DNA of 64,000 nucleotides. Origin: Dendrobium chrysotoxum (taxonomy: Eukaryota; Streptophyta; Magnoliopsida; Asparagales; Orchidaceae). The stretch is taken from NCBI GenBank assembly GCA_019925795.1, contig CM034300.1:75743021-75807020 (forward strand), written 5' to 3'. The notes below the pieces were generated by a model. That model worked only from the letters and a program-made list of their open reading frames with translations, was not told the origin of the DNA and made no database searches. Position 1 is the stretch's first letter. Each line of letters starts with the position of its first letter. A program made the position numbers and the translations under genes. Below, in pieces: positions 11,901 to 22,375 of the stretch.

Positions 11901-14900
11901 ACAAGCTGCACATCTCCGCTGTTTGATTTAGTCAATTACTTTGATTTATAATCTTCTTTCAACCACTTTCTGTTATTGAAGTTTTTTGCAGAGTTTAATG
12001 AGAAGCTGCTATCATCTTCTAACTATGTTACAGCAAGACAAGCTATCAAGGTGGTGCTTATCTCTTACATATGCATTTATAATGCTTATTGATAGATTTA
12101 AGTATTTTTTATCCCTCTTTGGCTGTGAAATTTAACTACAGCATCGCATGGTTTCAGCTTTTGGGAGAGATGTTGCTTGATCGATCAAATTCTGGTGTTA
12201 TGACGAGATATGTGAGCTCAAAGGATAACTTGATAGTTCCGATGAATCTTCTAAGAGTATGATTCCCTATGTTATCTCATCATAAGAATCTGGACATTAA
12301 CCAAAGTTTAAAATATTGCAATTAGATATTTTTAATTCCTTAAAATTTTGAATTTTTTTTCGCAGGAGTAATGTATGATATGCGATGTTATCTTCTTTCT
12401 TTTAGAGTCTAGACATGATAATCTTTGGGATTTAATTAATAATGCTTCTGTTGCTTCCTACCTGCTTCTGAACTGCATTATGAATGCACTTATCATCAAT
12501 AGTCTAAGACTTCGTTTGGGACGGCTTTCTTACTGCTTCTTAAAGCAGCTTTTTAGTACAAAAATTAAAATATTTATATTAAAAAACTGCTTTAAAAAAC
12601 GGTAAGAAAGTCGTCCCAAACAAAGCCTAAGTCTAAATTTGGACATAGTTTTCATAATTTTCTTGAATTGTGTATTGTCAGAGTGTCATTTTAGTCATAT
12701 TCTTCTATTTATCTGTATTTTTTTTTCTTTGAACTTTCATTCATCTCTCTTTTCACCTTATGTTTCTTCAAAATTTTTTGTATTTTTTTATCTCTCCCCC
12801 TAATAATTTAGGATAAAACTGCATTGATGCAGGACTAAATATGTTTTAAATAAATGCGATAAGAAATTGCACGATTTTGAATAAGAGCATATAATGATTA
12901 AGACTGTTAGCCACTAAACGATGATGGAAAACTAAAGAGGGGTAGCTACGTTTAGGCCAAATCACATGCTAGGAACTAGAACCACCAATGTAATTTAGAA
13001 TTTCAACAAAATGCAAATTAAGTAATTATTCAATAAAATCCCTAAGTTAACAATGAGATTAGCAACAGTAAAAATCAAAACTCAAATCCTACATTTACTA
13101 AGTGAAGGCAGAGAACTAGGCACGAATCCTTGCAATTGAATCACCTCCTACAAGAGCAGAGGATTAGAAGATAATTTGAAAAGGGGAAGAAGTTCACCCT
13201 CGTCGAGGACCGGAAGTGATATGCCAGTGAATGTTGGCAAACTGCTCTTCGATTGCTTCGGACAAGGTGAAGATGATTCGTTCTAGGTATTCGTCGGTGG
13301 AAGTTTCAATCTCCGGGTTGACGTCGAAGAATGTTGACCGGAGAATATCGACGTGTCCTTGCTCGTGGTAGATGAATCCGGAGTCAAGATCGGGATCGGC
13401 CATTTATGAATTCCGTAGGGTTGATGTGATGGAAACGACGATCTTTGCTTCCCTTAAGAATTTCTCTTGAGTGAAAGAAGTTTCTCTCAAAGATTTAAAT
13501 AGGAAGAGGGAGAGAGGTGGCCGGCCCAAAGGAGGTTAGGGGAAGAAAATAGGTTCATATTTTTTTGAAGGTGGGCTGGAGGGAAATTGGGGATTTATTT
13601 CCTCTAATTAATTCCTAGCTTTTGGAAGAAATTAAAGAGGGAAAGGGATGAGGGGGTGGGGGGGTGGGGGGGGCGAGTTGTTGTGATGGGGGTGGACCGT
13701 GGGTTGAAGGAAAAGAGGAGGGAGGGAGATTAGAAAGAAAAGAAAAGATAAACTAGCCACGAACCTGGGACTCCTCCAAGGTTGGTGGGTGATCTGCTTC
13801 CCTCTCCAAGGGATCTCTCTCTAACTTCTCTCAAGCTCTCATAAGAACTCACAATGCAGAATTTTTTTTATCGTTCAATCATTCCTCTTCAAAAGAGAAC
13901 ATAAGGGCTATATATTGCCTCATACAATGGACAAAAATAAAGACAACTTCACCCTTTGGGCTTACACATGACCACCCTTAAATAAGGGGTAAAAAAGGGA
14001 AAATAACTAAAGCAAATGCAAACACAAATAAATAAAAAAAATACATATGACGACTTAAAAAAATATATATCGGTGCGATCGTGGCCGTAGATCGGCAGCC
14101 ACGCCTCTGATAAACTTTCCAAGCTCCGATGTCCCCATCATGCATCCTTATTGTTTTCTGTTCCCTCTGTTCCTAAACTTTGCTAGTCTGGAAGGCCACT
14201 GTTTTTTTTTTTTGGGAAATTTTGGGGCTAAGCCCGTAAATTGAAATAAAAGAACCTGTTACAAAGTAAAGCAAGAAGAAAAAACCCCCAAAATGGACAG
14301 CTACAAATCAAGCTATCCCAAAAACACGGGTAAAAGATAAACAGAAAACAATCCGGACTCAAGTTACAGGAACTAACAACAAGCTAAAAAGCTAGACAGT
14401 CAAACAGAAAAACTGTTAAAGAGAGAGACCACTCATCCCTGGTTGCCAAGCACATCTGAAAAAGGCCAAATAATGTATAGAAAGGAGGCAGCAGTGCCCA
14501 TAGAAATCACCACAACAGAGGGGAAGAGCGGCAAACCACTCAGATGTATAGCTGGCCATCCAAGGGAAGAGACCAATCGAAGGCACAGAATGTTAGTTCC
14601 AATTCATCATTGTCCGGGCAAAAAACCCCCACGGCCACATAAACCAATCTAGCCAATAAAAACCAATCCAGCAGATAAATTAGGCTCCCAAAAAGTAATC
14701 TAACCACCGTGGAAACAATTCGGAAAGGCAGCCTGGAGCAAGTCAAAATTCTTCCAATGACAAGTCTTAGCTTGAATGGCATGGGAAATTCTCCTAATAA
14801 TAGTGATGCAAGAAACCACCTTACCAGCATTCCTCCTATCATTCCGAGCCCTCCAGATATAGTAAACAGAACAGCAAACAACAAAATAGCAAAACTTTTT

Positions 14901-17900
14901 CTCATATGCTTTCAAAGCCTGATTACTATCAAAGAAATCAAACACCTGAAGCAGGGTGGGTCTAAGTAAAAAATTGTGAAGTGGGGGGAGCAAAGAAGAA
15001 ACCACCTGGAACGTGAAATCACACTGGAAGAAACAGTGGGGTATGCTTTCCTCAAGAATCTGACACAAGGGGCATATACTAGGGATAGAGATATGCCTTT
15101 TAGCAAGAATATCAGCCGTCTTTAGGCCTCCCAACAAGGCCAACCACACAAAAGAGGAATGCCGCAGAGCATACCCCCGGTGCCACACAAATTTACTCCA
15201 GTTAACTTTAGAATAACTAGCATAGAAATACTTAGAGAAGGTATTAAAACAGGCTTTCTTGTTGCCATCCCAGGATAGAGGAGAGCTCGGGTTTTGGCAG
15301 ATCTGAATGGCGTGAATACGGTTTCTAACAGTTTGGCAAAAATGTGTGGGAAGAGACCAAGCTCCGCTAGTGATAAATTCCTTAACTTCCATATCAGAAG
15401 AGGGTTGAATCAATTCATGTACAGCCAAGCCATCACACCAAGGGTCCCAATACATAGAAAAGCAACAGTTATCATTAGCAACATTAAATCGAATAGCACC
15501 TTTAATACCAGACGCAGTTATGCAAATGCTCTTCCAAAAATTGGAAGCTTTGGGGGTGCAGACTTTCCAAGGGGATAAGTATTTAGATTTAAACCAACCT
15601 GCCGCCAAGGAGTCAGAGCAATAAAACCTCCAGATGAAAGAGCAGTTAAACCCAAAAGTAAGAGAATCAATGGAGGGCAGACCCAACCCCCCAAAACAGT
15701 GAGGTAAACAGGTGTTCTTCCATGCAATTAGGTGCAGTTTCTTCCCAGAGGAGGACCCATGGTAAAGGAACTTAGAGTTAATTTTATCAATACGTTTGCC
15801 AATAGTTTTAGGGATAATAGCCCCTCTGATCCAATAAGCGAGAGTATTGGCAATGGAGAATTTAAGAAACTGTATCCTTCCTGCAAAAGACAAAAATTGA
15901 ACTTTCCAACCAGCAAGTAGAGTAGAAAGCCTACTCAAGAGTGGTTGGAAGTGAGTATTTTTAAGCTTTTTGGTGGAGATGGGGAGCCCAAGGTAGGTTA
16001 AGGTGTGATCACATTGGTAGAAACTGAGCAAAGAAGCAATGTCTGAGGCAATGGGGGAGTTATGGGAGAACATAATGGAGCACTTATCATGGTTAATCTT
16101 CATACCAGTATTCTTAGCAAAGGAGAGAAGTGAGTCTTTGAGATACCCAGCATTAGGTAAAGAGGCTTTCCCAAAAATCAAAATCTCATCAGCGTAGAGG
16201 AGATGCTTCATAGAAGTCCCACCACAGGAGAGACCAACAAACATGCTACCATCAATGTCCCAAGAGAAAGCATCCATCACCACCGCAAAAAGCAAAGGGG
16301 ACAAAGGGCATCCCTGACGCAGCCCAGAAGAGGAATTGAAAAATCCCTCAAGCGCCCCATTTATGCAAACCGAAAAATGGACATCCTCAATACATCCCTT
16401 AATCCAGCCAACAAACTTTGGAGGGAAACCTTTCAAAATGAAACGAGCTAGAAGGAACTCCCTTGAGACAGTATCAAATGCTTTCCGGATATCCAATTTA
16501 GCACAAAAGAAATTCTCCCTAGGATTGGAGTTAAAATCCCTAAGAACTTCAGAGGCAAGCACGATGTTATCAGTAGAGATCCTATGCTTAATAAAACCCC
16601 CTTGGCTTTTATGAATGATAGCAGGTAAAACATCTTTCATACGATTGGCAATAATCTTAGCAATGATCTTGTAAAACACATTGCAGAGGGAGATGGGGCG
16701 GTAATCCAGTAAGGACGAAGCATGGGATCCCTTGGGAATCAAAACAATTGCAGTGGCCTTAGAGCTTCTAGGAAGGACCCCAGAAGTAAAGAAATGTTTA
16801 ACAGCCCTGCAAACATGGCCTCCAATGAAGTCCCAAGCAGATTTGTAAAACTCAAAAGTATAGCCATCAGGCCCTAGAGCCTTGGAGGAAGAGGAAGCAA
16901 AAACAACATTCCTAATTTCCTGATCAGTAACTGGGCAGATAAGAGGATCAGTGAGATGAGGGGGAATAGTTGAACCAATAGGAATAGGGGTTGTCTCAAG
17001 GTAGCTAGGTTTGGGGGAATTATACAGGTTTTGGAAATAGAGAATTGCAGCCTTAGCAATGTCCTTCTGGGAGGTGAAGATACCATACTCAGTGTGAAGC
17101 TCGTTAATACGACTGAAGTTCCTCCTGGAATTAATCTTGGCATATAGGAAACCTAAATCATCCTCCCCTCTGGAAAACCAGCTAGCTTTAGCACGTTGAA
17201 TCACCCAAGAGCACCAAGCCGAATGTAGAGAGGCAAGAGAAGAGTTAATATCCTTTAGGACAGTGGCAAGGGTGAGGTCAAGGGGGCTCCTTTGAATCTG
17301 ATTCAAGCAAAGCTTTTGGGATTCCTCAAGATCTTTAATCCTTTTGGAAAGGAAGGAAGAGTTGGACCAATTCTGTTGCTTGATAAAAATTTTAGATCTT
17401 TAAGCTTGGAATACAGAGATAGGGCTACCCAAATTTGGAGTAGCAAAAATGTAGACTAAACCTTTCCAAAACTCCTCCAAATTGACCCAGTAGTTCTTGA
17501 ATTGAAACCTGGCGGAAGGTTGAATCAGATTACCCGAGAGAAGTACCAGAGGAGAGTGATCAGAGCAGGAGGGATTCTCCACTTTGTAAAAAGAGGTCGG
17601 AAAAAGCTCAAACCAAGCAGAGTTAACAAGAACTCATTGTTTAAAATTGCGCAATATGAGGCTCGCCTTGAGGCCCGCCTCAGCGCAATTCCAGTAAAAA
17701 ATGCCTCAAAGCTTACGCCTCAAGCTTTTTTTATGAGGCTTACGCCTCATCTTGGAAGATGCTCGCCTTGAGTTGCGCCTCACCTCGCTGGCATGAGGCG
17801 TACGCCTCACTCTATTTATGTATTTTTTTATTTAAAACTTACCTAAATCCTATAGAAAAGCCCCCCAAAAAATCATGCCTTCTTGCACCCCTAAGCCACA

Positions 17901-20900
17901 ACAACTTCCTCTCAATTGCCTCGACCTCTAGCCCACCACCTTGACTGTAGCCACCACCGTCGTAGCCGTCACAGGGGATCATTAGAAAGCCGCACGTTAT
18001 CACCATTTCCTCTTAAAATTTTGGAGTATTATCTTTATGTTGATGACAAATATTTATAAAAGATAAAGATGACTGAAATAAATGAAGAAGCAGATTGAGA
18101 GGTATTAGGCCCTATAGAATGAGGTAGGAAAGAGACGAATTTGTTATGACAGAGACTCAAATAAAAATCCCCTTAGTAATGATAGTACATATGATTTCTG
18201 AGTTGTTGTCAATTATTTCAACTTTCTTTAGGAATTAAAGGTAGATGAGTAGGCAACTGAGAAAGAAAAAAATTAGAGTTGAACTTAATGTTATATGATA
18301 CTTTTATGCAATTCATATATTTTATGTTGTTTTGTTCCTGTAATATTTGGATTTCAATTCTATTTCACATAATTTATCATTTGACACTTTACATCTTATA
18401 CAAATATTTATTTCATATGTATGTAAATTTGTTACTTCATAGTTCAATAAAAAGTTAATATGTCATCTTTTAACATATTATTTTGGTATTATATAAAAAG
18501 TTATTTTTAACTTTTATTTTGACTTTACGCAATTTTTAGATTTTGAGGCTTACGCCTCAAAACGCCATGAGGCTTACACCTCGCCTCACGAACGAAAAAC
18601 TCCTCAATACCCAATTGCGCAATTTTAAACCTTGCAAGAACTCTATCCAATTTAATATGAATGGGGTCATCCACCCGTTGATTGTACCAAGTATAGAACA
18701 AACCAGAGGACGGAAGCTCGAACAAGCCACAGTTAAAGATCCAGTTATTCATCTCCTCCAAACGGCTATGGTGGAAAGCCCTTCCACCAGATTTTTCATC
18801 ATTGTGTCTAAAGCAATTGAAGTCCCCTAAAATAGCCCAAGGGGAGGTGATAGAAGTAGCAAGATTAGTTAACTGATGCCAAAGAGGACTCCTCTCAACA
18901 GCAGTATTGGCAGCATAAATAACCGATAGCAGAATGGGTGGCATAGAAGCAGACTGAAGAGTCCCATGGATGAGTTGTGATGAGATGATAGAAGGAGAGA
19001 AAGAAATGTTTGCTGGATTCCACTTCAGCCAGATCCGACCAGGAGAAGAGCAGCTAAAATTATTACAGCTTATTTCAGTCGGGAAAACCTTGTGAGAGTT
19101 TATGAACTAGGGGTCAGCTGCCGAGGCAGAAGGGATCTTAGCCTCCAGCACACACAGTAAATCCAAATGGAAAGAGGAAACTAACTTCTTACACGCCAGA
19201 ACCCTATCAGGGGAGTTAAATCCCCTAACGTTTCAGCACCCGATTGGGATCAAGGTCAGTTAGACTTGGAGTTGGTTGAGCGCGACTTATTTTTAGCGCT
19301 CTTGCCTTTATGGCCTTTTGCATTGGAATTTTCAGGTGGATTTTTAGGGGATGTGACAAAGGAAGGATCCTCTTCAGGGGGTTCTTGGGGTTGTAAGATG
19401 ATAAACTTATTAGGGGACAGAACAGGAGGGTCAGCAGGCAATGAAATAGCTGCGGTAGGAGAAGGGTTATAAGGGGGAGAGCTGGGTGGGGAAGAAGAAC
19501 CTGGTTGCTGGTGAGATAGGTAGCGAGAGTTATCTGAGGTAGAAACATCCTCAGTGGGCGAATTCAAATTGGGAAGGGGGTCTTTGGATTGCTGCAGAGG
19601 GTTATGAGGGGGAGGGGGAGGGGTTGGTAGTATCCCAGGCATAGTAGCAGAAGGAGGCAGGTCATTCTTGAAGGGGGCGGGAGAGATGGCAGTGGTGGTT
19701 GGCATAGAGGGGGTTGGAGGTGGAAGAGGGGGTCTATTGGGAGGAGGCCGAGAGGACCTAGCTCGAGAAGAGCTTCTACCTCGAGCTGTCCCTGGGGGGG
19801 GGGGGCTCTTAGGTTGAGGGTTAATGTGACAGAGAGAAGAAGGGTGAACAATAGAGCCACAACCAGAACACGGGACAGGCTTCCAATCATACAACACTGT
19901 CAAAGAAAAATCATCCCCATCAAGAGAGATCGGAATTTCATCTGGTAAGGGCGAGTTGCTGGAGACTAAGACGCAAACTCTAGCATAGGTGAGACGAGTC
20001 TTTCGAGCAGTATGTGCATCAACTGCAAGGGGGTGACCGACATAACTCGCAATTTTAGAAATGCCTGTGGGATTCCACACAGCAAGAGGCAGGTTTACAA
20101 TTTTAATCCAGATAGGGATAGAGGAGTACTCATCTCGCTTTGGCTTGAACTTAGGAGTCCATTTTTGCAGAATGAAGGGGCGGCCGAAGAAGAACCAGGG
20201 CCCGCCAGACCAAGCAACCTGATAGTCTTCCGGAGAGGTGAATCTGAAGAGGAAGAAGCCATCGTTCATAGACAGTAAGTCCACGGCCCCTTTAGGATTC
20301 CAGGCTTTTTTGACAGTGTTTAAGAGGCTCAGGTAGGTAGGGCGTGGACCAATGGAGTACCCGACCAGGGAGGAGCTCCAGTCCGGGACCCCAGGGCCAG
20401 GTCATCCGCGGTGAAAGGAATTTTTGTGGCAGGAGGAATGAAAGAGAGAGAAAACCCGCCCGCCACGGGATCTTCTTTAGTGAGGTTAGAGACAAAGTTA
20501 AGTCCCACGGGAAAGATAGAATCAGAGGAAGCGGAGGGAAGAGCTCCGGGTAGAGGGGGAAAGTCAGCAAGATAAGCGGAGGAGGATGCCATAATGGGGG
20601 GCGGGGAGGGGGAAACCCCTCCCCAGACGAAGGCGGGAAGGGGCGCAGCAAGGAAGGGAGGCGGGAAGGAAGCTAGGGCAAGGAAACCCTAGCAGAGCTC
20701 TGATGATATATTCGCACAGTGAGTACTCGAAGACCACTGTTAACTATGCATAGGCATGAACTATATCTTATTTTTTTTAAAAAAAAAACTATATCTAATT
20801 GTCAGTTTTGGGACTTGCTTGTAATTTCCTCCTCGATAGCAGTCCATTCCATATTGCCATCAAATTCTATGATGTGTCGTTGGATCTAAGATATTTATTT

Positions 20901-21611
20901 AACTTGGAAATACTATTTATTGATTTCTTTCCCTCCATCCATCGCCATCCATCGAATTAATCGTGCTGTCACTTCTGCTGTTTTTCTTTTCTTTTATTTA
21001 GTTTCTTTTCTGAATTTCTATCATTTGAAAACTCACCATTTAACCATTTTTATGTGTATGAGGATCAAATATCCGTTATTTGATTTTGAATATTTATGCT
21101 TCTTAGAAATGAATATATGTTTGAAATAATTCCTCTGATATAATCTTCAAAAAGTTGGGTAGACTTCAAAACTATCATTTTATGCACAAATCTTCTCACC
21201 AGAAGTTAATTCAATCCTCAGGATAAAAGCAGAAGCATCCAGATTGAAGCATTTCACGTTTTCAAGGTACTTTTGCCTCAAATTCTGTTTGATTAGAAAT
21301 ATTTTTTTTACCATTTCTCTTATATGGATATGGATTGTTCCTCCTACTTTAACAGTTATTCGTTGCTAATGCAAACAAGCCAGCAGAGATTGGAACAATT
21401 CTTATGACAAACAAAAGTAAAATTCTTCGACTCTTGGGTGCATTAAAGTTAGAGAAAGGTGAATTCAAATGCATAAATTATTTTTTTGAACACTTCTGAC
21501 TTATCTTTGTGCTTCTTTTTAAATAATAGTTGTTTCTCTGCTGCAGATGATGAACAATTTGAAGCAGATAAGACTGAGGTTATCAAAGAGATAGCAGCAC
21601 TGTCACTGTAG
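8192..21611 (+). CDS. MO25-like protein (CAB39 family scaffold), 3' ten exons
   Basis: Exons: 8192-8353, 8587-8705, 9007-9081, 9661-9754, 11148-11207, 11982-12050, 12158-12256, 21222-21266, 21356-21458 and 21547-21611 (TAG). All joins keep frame with GT-AG borders, giving 296 residues. The product is recognised by ECIRHQ, LPNFDIASDVFATF, LLGEMLLDR and IQIEAFHVFKLFVAN, hallmarks of the armadillo-like MO25/CAB39 family. Family members scaffold STE20/GCK-type kinases, with roles in polarity and cytokinesis. Plant relatives have roughly 40-50 more N-terminal residues; that exon is not between 7842 and 8191, so it should lie left of the gypsy element. The 9-kb intron 12257-21221 is almost all transposon. 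No internal stop is seen, so the gene may still work if the long introns are spliced. Confidence 0.92.
8902..8951. repeat. (TA)n microsatellite
   Basis: An uninterrupted TA dinucleotide run in the MO25 intron 8706-9006, followed by imperfect tgta units. Confidence 0.9.
10012..10450. mobile_element. hAT-type element, left end and body only
   Basis: It begins cattgtttaaaattg, the same terminus as the complete element at 17635. It shares the clusters of gaggcttgcgcctc palindromes and then a body containing ttagagtattattctcatctttatg, close to the body of the other copy. The match fades near 10450 and no right terminus is found, so this copy is truncated or rearranged. It lies in the MO25 intron 9755-11147. 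Confidence 0.75.
12508..12627. mobile_element. Tourist-like MITE
   Basis: A palindromic 120-bp element with termini gacttcgtttggga and tcccaaacaaagcc, flanked by TAA (12505-12507 and 12628-12630). A three-base TWA target site with GGCTT..GTTTGGGA termini suits PIF/Harbinger-type Tourist MITEs. It lies in the large MO25 intron. Confidence 0.8.
12820..14145 (-). mobile_element. Solo LTR related to the gypsy element's LTR
   Basis: The LTR is 12825-14140 (1316 bp), flanked by the perfect 5-bp duplication tgcat (12820-12824 and 14141-14145). On the minus strand it begins tgatggggacatc, as the 3' LTR at 6142 does, and ends catca. It is shorter than and diverged from that LTR but shares its small ORF and the sequence around it. 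No internal region remains, so it most likely arose by LTR-LTR recombination. It sits in the MO25 intron 12257-21221. Confidence 0.92.
13194..13403 (-). CDS. Small ORF inside the solo LTR, intact, 69 codons
   Basis: The ATG (complement 13401-13403) starts MADPDLDSGF; the frame continues through STFFDVNPEI, DEYLERI, EAIEEQ and WHIT to a TGA. Compared with the gypsy LTR copies, about half of the residues are identical. In the conserved residues many codons differ only at the third base (I counted about 14 such changes), which suggests past selection on a protein. The product is acidic, with no signal peptide or membrane segment. It has no recognised family. Translation is not shown, and neighbouring LTR sequence aligns less well than this frame. 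Confidence 0.55.
   Translation of the reverse strand: MADPDLDSGFIYHEQGHVDILRSTFFDVNPEIETSTDEYLERIIFTLSEAIEEQFANIHWHITSGPRRG
14700..19254 (-). pseudogene. LINE ORF2: endonuclease + reverse transcriptase, interrupted
   Basis: Endonuclease: upstream part 18643-19254 (NVRGFNSPDRVL, then AILGDFNCFRHNDEKSGG) and its end at 17400-17634 (SDHSPLV). The two halves are in frame once the hAT element and one target-site copy are removed. Stops: TGA at 19233-19235 where Trp is expected, TAG at 19107-19109, TAA at 17400-17402. RT: a long open frame 14700-17306 with GPDGYTFEFYKSAWDF, LIPKG, YRPISLCNVFYKIIAK, SGLRQGCPLSPLLF and YADEILIF, where the second catalytic Asp of YADD has become Glu. The C-terminal part (FVWLALLGGLKTADIL, then CPLCQILEESIPHCFFQC) is the RVT-associated zinc-binding domain of plant L1 elements. 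It is inactive as it stands. Confidence 0.92.
17627..18642. mobile_element. hAT-type non-autonomous element inside LINE ORF2
   Basis: Element 17635-18634, exactly 1000 bp, with perfect 8-bp duplications caagaact (17627-17634 and 18635-18642). Termini are inverted: cattgtttaaaattgcgcaat on the left and the complement of attgcgcaattttaaaccttg on the right. Both ends hold arrays of short palindromes of the form gaggcttacgcctca. No transposase frame is present. A truncated relative lies at 10012-10450 in another intron of the same gene. Confidence 0.92.
19256..20592 (-). pseudogene. LINE ORF1: RNA-binding protein (DUF4283 + CCHC-type knuckle)
   Basis: The start MASSSAYLADFPPLPG lies at 20592. 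The frame runs to a stop at about 20330; the continuation (LLNTVKKAWNPKGAVDLL, from about 20340) is in a different frame, so one frameshift lies near 20340-20350. Downstream comes the DUF4283-like region (FFLFRFTSPEDYQVAWSGGP, PIWIKIVNLPLAVWN), then a zinc-knuckle-like CSGCGSIVHPSSLCH. A long Pro/Ser-rich tail and a basic C-terminus (SAKNKSRSTNSKSN) follow. This is the typical ORF1 of plant L1 elements. Confidence 0.88.
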
Positions 21612-21898
21612 CTGTAATTATAAGTTCTATCAACTCTTGCATGATTTTTACATTATATGAATAGAAATTCTTTGTAATCTCTTCCTTGTTAGTTCCAGTT
21701 TTCCAATGTTCAACTATCTTGAATGATTTGATTAGTTGAACAAAAGCTGTGGATAGAAAATTTGAAAACATGAGAAAATTTTCTCATGTAAGAATTGTAC
21801 AAAAATATTTGGCAGGATGAATTTCTAAGAATTCTTCAAAAAATAACAACTTTTTAGTATATATATATATATTTATTTATTTATTTATTTTACATCAA

Positions 21899-22028
21899 AG
21901 TTTCATTTGGGATGGCTTTCGTACTGCTTTTTAAAGTAGCGTTTTAGTATAAAAATTTTTTGAACTAAAAATTTTTGTACTAAAAATTTGCTTTAGAAAG
22001 CAATAAGAAAGCCATCCCAAAAGAAGCC
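21899..22028. mobile_element. Tourist-like MITE (first of three in a row)
   Basis: Termini agtttcatttggga and tcccaaaagaagcc; right flank taa, left flank caa. The inner palindrome holds gctttagaaagcaataagaaagcc, as in the other copies. It lies in the 3' flank of the MO25-like gene. Confidence 0.75.
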
Positions 22029-22128
22029 TAAGTATATTTATTATGAATCAAGATTTAGTATTGAAGACTTTATGTCAAAAGGTGCTATCAACAATGAGCT
22101 ATAACAGCAGAAAAAGTAGTCTTACTAA

Positions 22129-22256
22129 GACTTTCTTTGGGATAACTTTTTTATTGCTTTATGAAGCAATTTTTTAGTTAAAAAATTTTTTGTTCAAAAA
22201 AAATTGTACTAAAAAATTGGTTCATAAGCAGCAAAAAAGATGTCTCAAAGGAAGTC
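22129..22256. mobile_element. Tourist-like MITE (second of three)
   Basis: Termini gactttctttggga and tctcaaaggaagtc, flanked by taa (22126-22128) and tta (22257-22259). It is more diverged than the copy at 12508. Confidence 0.75.
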
Positions 22257-22265
22257 TTAGTTTAA

Positions 22266-22375
22266 GACTTTGTTTGGGATAGCTTTTGATCATTATTTTT
22301 TTCATTGTTTTCAAAAAATTTATATACTAAAAAATAGTTTTAGAAAGCAGCAAGAAAGCTATCTTAAATGAAGCC
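22266..22375. mobile_element. Tourist-like MITE (third of three)
   Basis: Termini gactttgtttggga and atcttaaatgaagcc, flanked by taa on both sides (22263-22265 and 22376-22378). Confidence 0.78.

Larger units (their letters stand above)
14191..20741 (-). mobile_element. L1-type plant LINE, nearly full length, degenerate
   Basis: Element 14204-20728 is flanked by 13-bp direct repeats, gaaggccactgtt (14191-14203) and gaagaccactgtt (20729-20741), with one mismatch. A poly-T run at the left is the poly-A tail in reverse, so the element is on the minus strand. It has ORF1 (nucleic-acid-binding) and ORF2 (endonuclease, RT, C-terminal zinc-binding region). A 1000-bp hAT element lies inside ORF2 at 17635-18634. 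Without it the LINE is about 5.5 kb. It occupies most of the MO25 intron 12257-21221, antisense to the gene. Confidence 0.95.

Noticed and set aside
18525..18642. End of the frame 18525-18944 as endonuclease sequence
   Set aside because: Below 18635 that frame reads into the inserted hAT element; only 18643 upward, plus the shared target site, is LINE.
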